12,588 nucleotides of DNA from Scatosoma sp045652785 (GTDB lineage: Bacteria; Bacillota; Clostridia; Christensenellales; Borkfalkiaceae): contig JAZOLF010000106.1 of NCBI GenBank assembly GCA_045652785.1, positions 1 through 12,588 on the forward strand, written 5' to 3'. Positions 6,137 through 12,588 of the stretch are shown here, piece by piece. Positions within the stretch are counted from its first letter, which is position 1. Every line of letters begins with the position of its first letter. Position numbers and translations under genes: made by a program. The notes under the pieces were generated by a model. The model was not told the origin of the DNA. It did not search any database and was given only the letters and a program-made list of their open reading frames with translations.

Positions 6137-7099
6137 TCACATAGAAATCATTTGCAGAGTTTCATACAACTCATAGTTAAATTGCTTTTTCATAGATACC
6201 GCTTCGATGATATCCATATCGATAATTTTATTATCGCGGATCCCTACCGCACGGTTGCCAATCCCATCTTTCAGCAACCGCACCGCTTTATTACCAAACT
6301 GCGCCGCAAGCATTCTATCCGCCATAGAAGGCGAGCCCCCGCGTTGTACGTGGCCGATGCAAGTAGGACGCACCGAGAAAGTCGTATGTGCTTGCAAGTT
6401 TTTTGCAAACTGATCCGCACTCGTAACGCCTTCCGCTACAACGATAATATTCGAATGTTTACCGCTTGCGCGCGACTTATTGATTTTCGCCAAAATTCCC
6501 TCCATATCAAAGTGAATTTCAGGCACAACAATAATTTCCGCGCCCGATGCAATACCGCTATAAAGAGCAATATCCCCACAATGTCTGCCCATAACTTCTA
6601 CAACGCAAATACGCTCGTGCGAAGTCATCGTATCACGCAATTTGTTGATGATATCCAAGCAAGTATTTACCGCTGTATCAAAGCCCAACGTATAGTCAGT
6701 ATATTCCAAGTCATTATCAATCGTGCCAGGTATGCCGATGGTAGGAATTCCGTATTCTTCCGAAAGTACTTTTGCGCCACGGAACGAACCATCCCCGCCG
6801 ATAACAACCAAGCCTTCAATACCATACTTTTTGATGGTTTCCGCCGCTTTTTTCTGACCTTCCTTCGTCAACATTTCCAAGCATCTTGCCGTACGCAATT
6901 TCGTACCCCCACATTGTACAATATTGGAAACGCTGCGCATTTCCATCTTGTAGAGTTCTTCATTGAGTAAGCCCGCATAACCGCGTTCGATGCCATATAC
7001 TTCCATACCATAATAAATCGCTGTACGAACCACTGCACGAATTGCCGCATTCATACCAGGAGCGTCACCGCCGCTCGTCAATAAACCTATACGTTTCAT
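6137..7099 (-). CDS. pfkA: ATP-dependent 6-phosphofructokinase
   Basis: Phosphorylates fructose 6-phosphate to fructose 1,6-bisphosphate, the committed step of glycolysis; typically a cytoplasmic homotetramer. The 320-aa length matches bacterial PfkA. Visible motifs: GGDAPGMN (10-17), GGDGS (101-105) with Gly104, which marks ATP rather than pyrophosphate use, PGTIDND (124-130) with catalytic Asp128, MGRHCGDIAL (170-179), and Arg163/Arg244/His250/Arg253 for the sugar phosphate. Effector-site residues Arg21, Arg25, Arg55 and Lys214 appear kept, so ADP/PEP allostery is plausible. Position 63, Arg in the Bacillus and E. coli enzymes, is Cys here. The start is ATG 7099 with an AGGAGA Shine-Dalgarno. 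It follows dnaE by 32 bp in the order common in Gram-positive bacteria. Confidence 0.97.
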   Translation of the reverse strand: MKRIGLLTSGGDAPGMNAAIRAVVRTAIYYGMEVYGIERGYAGLLNEELYKMEMRSVSNIVQCGGTKLRTARCLEMLTKEGQKKAAETIKKYGIEGLVVIGGDGSFRGAKVLSEEYGIPTIGIPGTIDNDLEYTDYTLGFDTAVNTCLDIINKLRDTMTSHERICVVEVMGRHCGDIALYSGIASGAEIIVVPEIHFDMEGILAKINKSRASGKHSNIIVVAEGVTSADQFAKNLQAHTTFSVRPTCIGHVQRGGSPSMADRMLAAQFGNKAVRLLKDGIGNRAVGIRDNKIIDMDIIEAVSMKKQFNYELYETLQMISM

Positions 7100-7131
7100 A
7101 ACCTATTTCTCCTAATTTTGCAATTTTTTTC

Positions 7132-10100
7132 TTATTTTAATACAATTCTATCTTCGGGCAGGAAAGACGACAGTTCCGCCATCAATGCGCGTCCAGGATT
7201 TACCTTTTCCGAACAGCGCATCTTTTTTCCGTCTTTCACGAAAATAACTTCCGTTTCCCCTGCATAGAACGTGAGCGTTTCCATCAATTCTTCTACGTCT
7301 TCATCCGCCATACCTGTAATTTTAAGCCAAAGGGTTTGCGGCTTTTCTTCCACAGATTCTTTGGGCATCGGCGCAGGCGCACGATCAAACGCAGGTTCTA
7401 CCTTTTTAGGCACAGCATAGCCCGCCGACAACGGCTTGTCTGCCGTATAGACAACAGGACTTTCCAAAGTAAATTCGGAAATTTTATCCACGATAATCGC
7501 AGGTACTTTCCCGTCGCTAATACTGATCTTACCGGACAAGGAAACGACTTTGTCCGCTTCCATAAATTCCTTCATTTTATCGTAAACTTTGGGGAAACAT
7601 ACACACTCTACCGCGCCGTGTAAATCTTCCACCGTCACAAACGCCATAAATTGCCCTGAACGGGTTTGCAACTTCTTGAAAGCAGATATCATACCACCCA
7701 TCGTGACAGGCTGTTCGTCGCGAATTTCCGTGTACGTTTTTTCTCCCGTTTCTTCGTCTTCCAAATATTCGTTGAGCAACGAACAATTAAAGGTACAATC
7801 CTTGAAATGCGGCAGGAATTTTTCAAACGGGTGACCGCTTACATATACGCCCAAAACCGCTTTTTCTTTGGATAATTTTTCCATCATATCCCACTCGGGA
7901 ATGTTCGGGAAATGTACTTCGACATGCTGTTCTTCAATCATCGAACCAAAGAAAGAGAGTTGCGCCCCCGCCTTCTGCTTTTCCATACCGCTAACACGGG
8001 TCATAACGTCTTCATAGACGCTTGCAACCTGCGCACGGTTATATCCAAAGCAATCGAATGCGCCCGCATAAATCAAACTTTCAACAATGCGCTTGTTGAC
8101 GTACTTCGAGCAGCGATGCACAAAGTCCGAAAAATCTTTGAACTCACCGTTTTCGTTACGCTCTTTAATAACGGCGGCAATCGCTTCCTGTCCAACACCA
8201 CGGAGCGCCCCAAGACCGATACGAATACCGTTCCCTTCTACCCAGAAAATCTCTCTCGAACGGTTGATATCAGGGGGAAGAATGTCGATATTCTTTTCCT
8301 TCATATACATAACGTATTTGGAAATTTCTTCGATCTTATCAATACGGTCGTTGAGTACGCCCGCCAAGAATTCCTTAGGATAGAAATATTTCAAATACGC
8401 CGTTCGATATGCAACGACAGCATACGCCGCCGCGTGCGATTTGTTGAATGCGTAGGACGCGAAACTTTCCATGTCCGCAAAGATTTTACCTGCAACGTCC
8501 GCAGGAATCCCCAAACCGGCGCAACCCGTAATATTATTCTTAGGCGAACCGTAAATGAACTTGTCCTTTTGTTCCATCAACTCTTTCTTCTTCTTTTTCG
8601 CCATAGCGCGGCGAACCAAGTCTGCTTGACCGAGCGAATAGCCTGCAAGTTGTTGGAAAATCTGCATAACTTGTTCCTGATAAATGATAACCCCATAGGA
8701 GTTTTTCAAAATCGGTTCAAGATGTGGAGTATCATACACAACCTTATCGGGGTTATGCTTGTTTTCAATGTACTTCGGAATGAAGTCCATAGGACCGGGA
8801 CGGTAAAGGGAAATACCTACAATCAAGTCTTCCAAACAACTGGCCAGCAAGTCTTTCATGAACTTTTTCATACCACCTTGTTCCAACTGGAACACCGCGT
8901 CGGTATCCCCCGACGAGATGAGTTGGTATGCTTCGGGTACATCCACACCGATTTTATCAAAGTCAATTTCAATACCTAAACCTTCACGAATATACGACAA
9001 CGTATTTTCAATGTCGGTCAAAGTTGTCAGCGCTAAGAAGTCCATTTTGAGCATCCCGACCGCTTCTACTTCTTTCATGTCGAACTGTGTGACAATGTCT
9101 TCGCCGTTTCGCGCCAACGGCACGTTGTCCGCAAGCACTTTGCTACAAATAACAACACCCGCCGCGTGTTCGGATGTGTTTTTCGGCATCCCTTCGAGTT
9201 TTAACCCCATGTCGATAACACGGCGCAAATCTTCGTTGGTTTCATACACTTCAACGAATTCAACGTTCTTCTTTTTCTTTAATTCCTTTAACTTTTTGTC
9301 AAGTTCGGCTTTCTTTTCAGGATCGCTTTCCGCTTCCACTTTCGCTTCCATTTTTTCAATGCCAAGCCCCAAAAGTTCGCGAATCGTCGATTTGCCGTCC
9401 ATGAGTTTTGCAACCTTATCCGTTTCCGAGTACGGAACGCCCATAACGCGACCAACGTCCTTGATAACTGCACGGGAAGCAAGCGTACCAAAGGTGACGA
9501 TTTGCGCAACGTTATCAGGATGGTATTTTTCGCGAACGTACTCGATTGTTTCGTGTCTGCGTCTGGTACAAAAATCGACGTCGAAGTCGGGCATTGATAC
9601 ACGATCAGGGTTCAAGAAACGTTCGAAAATTAGGTCGTATTTCAAAGGATCGACGTCGGTAATCCCAATCGAATACGCAACGATACTACCTACCCCCGAA
9701 CCACGACCTGGCCCTACGGGAATCCCATTGTTGCGAGACCAGTTGATATAGTCCCATACAATCAAGAAATAGTCCGCAAAGCCCATCGAAATAATGATGC
9801 CAAGTTCATAATTTACACGCTTTTTAATGTCTTCCGTAATGTCGCTATATCGACGCGCCAGACCTTCCCAAGTTAAACGGGTGATAAAGTCTGCTGCCGT
9901 CGAGCCGTCGTCAGGCGTATAAAGCGGAATAAGCGATTTGTCACGAATGGGTTCGCCGTCGGGTTTTAAATCATATACAGGCTCTTCAATCTTGTTCGCG
10001 ATTACACGCGTATTTGAGATCGCTTCGGGAACGTATTTGAAAAGCTCCAACATTTCGTCACCCGATTTCATATAGAACTCTTGGGTGTCGAATTTCATTC

Positions 10101-10791
10101 TCTTCGGAGTTGCAAGCGTCTTTTTCGTTTGGATGCAAAGGAGTACGTCGTGTGCTTCCCAGTCTTCTTTTTGGATATAATGCACATCGTTGGTCGCTAC
10201 CAACTGAATATCCAACTCCCGCGCGAGTTTGATGAGTTCAGGAATGATTTGTCTTTCTTCTTCTATGCCGTGATCTTGGAGTTCGATATAGAAATCTTCC
10301 CCGAAAACCCCTTTCATTTCCAAAGCAAATTCCTTCGCCTTATCGTATTCGCCAGCCAGCAAATACTGCGGAATTCTACCCGCCAAACAAGCGGAAAGGC
10401 AGATAACCCCTTCGCTGTATTTTTTGATATAGTCGTAGCCGATACGGGGTTTTCCATAGAACCCGTCGATATACGAAAGAGAATCCAGTTTAACAATGTT
10501 TTTATAACCCGTCTTGTTTTTTGCAAGCAAAACGATGTGTTCCGTCTTCGTGCCGGGTCGCTTGTCAAAATGGTTATCCGTTGCATACAATTCGCAACCG
10601 ATGATATATTTTATCCCTTTTTTAACGCATTCTTCCGCGAAGTAAAGCGCCGCATACATATTCCCGTGGTCGGTAATGGCGCAGGCATCAATTTTATTTT
10701 CTGCCAAGTAAGACACCAAATCGTCCACTTTTGCAGCCCCGTCCAAAAGGCTGTATTCCGTATGCAAATGCAAATGTACAAAATCTGTCAT
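7132..10791 (-). CDS. dnaE: DNA polymerase III alpha subunit (DnaE)
   Basis: Replicative DNA polymerase catalytic subunit, 1219 aa. Order of domains: N-terminal PHP domain (about 1-270); palm with GPGRGSGVGS (360-369), PDFDVDF carrying catalytic Asp404 and Asp406, and the third Asp583 in KMDFLALTTL; fingers with NKSHAAAYA; tandem-helix region; a QLSFF motif at 944-948 placed like the internal clamp-binding site; an OB fold at about 1029-1105; a Pro-rich linker; and a C-terminal domain. No proofreading exonuclease domain is inserted in the PHP domain, so it is DnaE, not PolC. All nine usual PHP metal ligands appear present: His8, His10, Asp41, His42, Glu67, His85, Cys135, Asp202, His204. A highly charged stretch at 483-508 looks like a family-specific insertion. 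It starts 12 bp after whiA; AAGGA overlapping the whiA stop can serve as ribosome site. Confidence 0.97.
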   Translation of the reverse strand: MTDFVHLHLHTEYSLLDGAAKVDDLVSYLAENKIDACAITDHGNMYAALYFAEECVKKGIKYIIGCELYATDNHFDKRPGTKTEHIVLLAKNKTGYKNIVKLDSLSYIDGFYGKPRIGYDYIKKYSEGVICLSACLAGRIPQYLLAGEYDKAKEFALEMKGVFGEDFYIELQDHGIEEERQIIPELIKLARELDIQLVATNDVHYIQKEDWEAHDVLLCIQTKKTLATPKRMKFDTQEFYMKSGDEMLELFKYVPEAISNTRVIANKIEEPVYDLKPDGEPIRDKSLIPLYTPDDGSTAADFITRLTWEGLARRYSDITEDIKKRVNYELGIIISMGFADYFLIVWDYINWSRNNGIPVGPGRGSGVGSIVAYSIGITDVDPLKYDLIFERFLNPDRVSMPDFDVDFCTRRRHETIEYVREKYHPDNVAQIVTFGTLASRAVIKDVGRVMGVPYSETDKVAKLMDGKSTIRELLGLGIEKMEAKVEAESDPEKKAELDKKLKELKKKKNVEFVEVYETNEDLRRVIDMGLKLEGMPKNTSEHAAGVVICSKVLADNVPLARNGEDIVTQFDMKEVEAVGMLKMDFLALTTLTDIENTLSYIREGLGIEIDFDKIGVDVPEAYQLISSGDTDAVFQLEQGGMKKFMKDLLASCLEDLIVGISLYRPGPMDFIPKYIENKHNPDKVVYDTPHLEPILKNSYGVIIYQEQVMQIFQQLAGYSLGQADLVRRAMAKKKKKELMEQKDKFIYGSPKNNITGCAGLGIPADVAGKIFADMESFASYAFNKSHAAAYAVVAYRTAYLKYFYPKEFLAGVLNDRIDKIEEISKYVMYMKEKNIDILPPDINRSREIFWVEGNGIRIGLGALRGVGQEAIAAVIKERNENGEFKDFSDFVHRCSKYVNKRIVESLIYAGAFDCFGYNRAQVASVYEDVMTRVSGMEKQKAGAQLSFFGSMIEEQHVEVHFPNIPEWDMMEKLSKEKAVLGVYVSGHPFEKFLPHFKDCTFNCSLLNEYLEDEETGEKTYTEIRDEQPVTMGGMISAFKKLQTRSGQFMAFVTVEDLHGAVECVCFPKVYDKMKEFMEADKVVSLSGKISISDGKVPAIIVDKISEFTLESPVVYTADKPLSAGYAVPKKVEPAFDRAPAPMPKESVEEKPQTLWLKITGMADEDVEELMETLTFYAGETEVIFVKDGKKMRCSEKVNPGRALMAELSSFLPEDRIVLK

Positions 10792-10803
10792 TTCCCTGTA
10801 TCC

Positions 10804-11778
10804 TTAATTTTCGTCTTTGTGTGTTTCCGCGTACTTCTTCGCCACGCTCATTAGTTTTCTCAAACGGTGGCTTAAACAACTTTTGCTGATTTGTAAATGG
10901 GTCGCAAGTTCTTGCATCGTCATCATCGGGAACTGCAATCTCGCATCCGCAAGTTGTTGGAGTTCAGGGGAAAGTTCCGCAAACTCCTGATGCTGTTTCA
11001 GCATAGCGATTGCACTCGCCTGCGCTTGGGATGCCTTCAACGTCTTTTCCAGATTCCCCATATAGCAGTTCGTCACGCGATTGTGCTGGTTAGATTCGTC
11101 ACGCATTTCCATAAACGCCGAGAACTTTTCAAGCGCGTTTTCCGTGCCGATTACCGCCAAGAAATCGGAAATTAAATCCTTGCTCTTGATATATACGACA
11201 AAGGTATCCTTACGTTCCGCCGTCTTGCCAAAAAGTTCAAAATCTTCGAGCAAGCCGCAGAACTCATCCGCAATCCCCTGTTCGTAAAATACAAACTCCA
11301 AATGATAGCCCGTGGCGCTGTCTTCCATCGGCAAAATACAACTGCCGCTGCCTAAGAATGCCGCCCGAATGTACGCCGCCTTGCTTTCGTCCGTACGGAC
11401 AAGCGCGGTCGGTATCCACGCGCGGAACCCATCGCCTTTATCCCGCAAAAGCCCCAACTCTTTCAAAACACGCTTACATTCGGGTTGCGGGCAAGTCAAC
11501 AATAATTTATCCCTGCCGCTGAGTTTGTTATGATGGGCGCTTATTGTCAATTCAAAACCGAATACGTCGAAGAAAAGCGTTGTAAAGAACTCCGCCACGC
11601 GTTCTGTTTCCGTCGTGATAAAAAAGTTGGGTACACCTTCGACAAAACCAAGTTCCCCACTCGTTCGGACAAACGCCGAAAGCGCCGCTTTTTTTGCGGC
11701 GATGGCTTCTTCCGCCGAACGCTTTTTTGCGAGCGAGCGGCTGATTATTTCTCTTTTTATGTCCGAAGTAAAGTTCAT
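10804..11778 (-). CDS. whiA: DNA-binding protein WhiA
   Basis: WhiA proteins combine a degenerate LAGLIDADG homing-endonuclease fold with a C-terminal helix-turn-helix. They control sporulation or cell division in actinobacteria and affect chromosome organisation and division in Bacillota. The 324-aa protein has the N-terminal MNFTSDIKREI opening, the second LAGLIDADG-like helix AAYIRAAFLGSGSC (134-147, catalytic acid replaced), the typical N-R-V-T-N-C segment (233-238), and a helix-turn-helix around 286-310 (MTMQELATHLQISKS, then HRLRKL). The usual PxSKSGVNHRLRK recognition helix is changed to QISKSCLSHRLRK. Its start overlaps the stop of the PHP gene by 1 bp (TAATG), so translation is coupled. 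The rapZ and yvcK genes often found just before whiA are not in that position here. Confidence 0.95.
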   Translation of the reverse strand: MNFTSDIKREIISRSLAKKRSAEEAIAAKKAALSAFVRTSGELGFVEGVPNFFITTETERVAEFFTTLFFDVFGFELTISAHHNKLSGRDKLLLTCPQPECKRVLKELGLLRDKGDGFRAWIPTALVRTDESKAAYIRAAFLGSGSCILPMEDSATGYHLEFVFYEQGIADEFCGLLEDFELFGKTAERKDTFVVYIKSKDLISDFLAVIGTENALEKFSAFMEMRDESNQHNRVTNCYMGNLEKTLKASQAQASAIAMLKQHQEFAELSPELQQLADARLQFPMMTMQELATHLQISKSCLSHRLRKLMSVAKKYAETHKDEN

Positions 11779-12557
11779 TATATCTTTTTCTTTTTGTATT
11801 CACTAAAACGGAAAGTAGGTTTTCTTCCGTCGATATTATCAATCCTATCCATCGGGAAATTCAAGCGAGAGAGTTGCGTTTCCACAAGCGCCGTATCCCC
11901 CACCCGAGACGCCGAATGCGCGTCGGAATCAATCACAAACCGAGCAGCCGTCTTTGCGACAATTTCCATAAGTTGCTCGTCCGTCAAATGCTCTTTTTTG
12001 CTGTTTAGTTCAATATACGTACCAAAATCCGCAGCACATTTTGCCACTTCCAGCGTGTCGCAGTCACACATATACGCAAGGTGCGTTAAGATGTCGATCG
12101 GATGTTTTTTTAAGGTTTCTATATATGCCTTCGTATTTCTCTTGACCAAAAAGGATGATGTGGGGATATGCAACTTTTTGTGCAAAATATTCCCCCAGCA
12201 GTTAAACACGGTATCCCCAAAACGGTTGTAGATAGTCGTCAAATGGTAGCCGCACAAATAAACGTCGAAGTTGTCGTAATCCTTTTCCGTTAAGTCGCAT
12301 CTTCCACGCACACCGCCCACGTTGGCTTCCATACCACGCAATACGCGGATACCGTACGTTTCTTCGGCGGCTTTACATTCCGCCATGAACGCATCAACGT
12401 CCTTACGCTTGATCCCGTGCGCTAAGTGCAAAAATCCGTGATCGGAGATTGCAATTTCCTGCAAACCGATTTCCTTTGCGTGCGCTACGTTTTCCGCAAT
12501 CGTATTTTTACCGTGAGAATACGCTGTATGGGTATGGTAATCCGCTGGAAAAACCAT
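11778..12557 (-). CDS. PHP-domain phosphoesterase
   Basis: A stand-alone polymerase and histidinol phosphatase (PHP) domain enzyme, 259 aa, predicted cytoplasmic metal-dependent phosphoesterase. Metal-ligand motifs in order: HTHTAYSH (8-15), SDHG (38-41), Glu77, His105 in GYHLTT, His159 in LTHL, and DSDAH (210-214), which carries Asp212 and His214. These cover the trinuclear site of the family. The substrate is unknown: homologues include histidinol phosphatase, YcdX and nucleotide phosphoesterases, and there is no histidine-biosynthesis context. Related PHP genes often sit in the rapZ/whiA neighbourhood of clostridia. ATG 12557 has AAGG 6 nt upstream. The C-terminus ends in a short Lys run (KKKKI). 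Confidence 0.9.
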   Translation of the reverse strand: MVFPADYHTHTAYSHGKNTIAENVAHAKEIGLQEIAISDHGFLHLAHGIKRKDVDAFMAECKAAEETYGIRVLRGMEANVGGVRGRCDLTEKDYDNFDVYLCGYHLTTIYNRFGDTVFNCWGNILHKKLHIPTSSFLVKRNTKAYIETLKKHPIDILTHLAYMCDCDTLEVAKCAADFGTYIELNSKKEHLTDEQLMEIVAKTAARFVIDSDAHSASRVGDTALVETQLSRLNFPMDRIDNIDGRKPTFRFSEYKKKKI

Positions 12558-12565
12558 GGTTTGCC

Positions 12566-12588
12566 TTATAAATATCGCATTTCTTCCG
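12566..12588 (-). CDS. Possible 3' end of the next upstream gene
   Basis: At the right edge one minus-strand frame reads Glu-Glu-Met-Arg-Tyr-Leu and ends in TAA at 12566-12568, 8 bp before the PHP start and overlapping its Shine-Dalgarno. This is the spacing expected of an upstream operon member, but seven codons cannot prove a gene or show its identity. Confidence 0.25.

Noticed and set aside
5996..6970. 324-codon plus-strand open frame opposite pfkA
   Set aside because: Antisense to pfkA, with composition of a shadow frame (many Arg, Phe, Asn, His) and a start inside the inverted repeat.
7912..8979. 355-codon plus-strand open frame within dnaE, and the similar one at 8858-9751
   Set aside because: Both lie opposite well-conserved DnaE polymerase sequence and lack any motif.

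Overview
The window looks like chromosomal DNA of an anaerobic Bacillota, probably an uncultured Clostridia-type bacterium. This is inferred from the content: a whiA-dnaE-pfkA block typical of Gram-positive genomes, a Bacillus-type ATP-phosphofructokinase, soluble heterodisulfide-reductase (HdrABC) genes as found in strict anaerobes, purine-rich Shine-Dalgarno sites and TATAAT-type promoters. All genes supported here lie on the minus strand, so transcription runs from high to low coordinates. Coding density is high and I see no mobile element, CRISPR array, tRNA or rRNA.

Region A (12588 to 6016), information processing and glycolysis. A PHP-domain phosphoesterase gene overlaps whiA by 1 bp. 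It is followed after 12 bp by dnaE (DNA polymerase III alpha) and after 32 bp by pfkA, so the four look like one operon whose promoter is outside the window. A few codons of a further upstream gene may be visible at the right edge. After pfkA comes a 228-bp spacer with a long inverted repeat.

Region B (5954 to 5181), a two-gene unit. A 64-aa Cys-rich small protein and a 160-aa six-helix membrane protein resembling DUF308/HdeD follow a plausible promoter and end at a strong intrinsic terminator.

Region C (5099 to 1), a metabolic operon: mdh, fumC, hdrB, hdrC, hdrA. It starts at a promoter with a perfect TATAAT at 17-bp spacing and runs off the left edge inside hdrA. The first gene looks like an L-lactate dehydrogenase but has Arg where LDH has Gln102, the classic malate/lactate switch residue, so I read it as a malate dehydrogenase. 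With fumarase next to it, this gives oxaloacetate to malate to fumarate. The linked HdrB, HdrC and HdrA suggest that this reductive branch is coupled to a soluble flavin/iron-sulfur electron-transfer complex, perhaps serving a fumarate reductase encoded beyond the left edge.

The two most notable observations are the R102-type LDH-like enzyme at the head of an mdh-fumC-hdrBCA operon, and two in-frame TAA codons near the 5' end of hdrB. These separate cluster ligand Cys9 from the other nine cysteine ligands, yet leave the reading frame and residue numbering intact.
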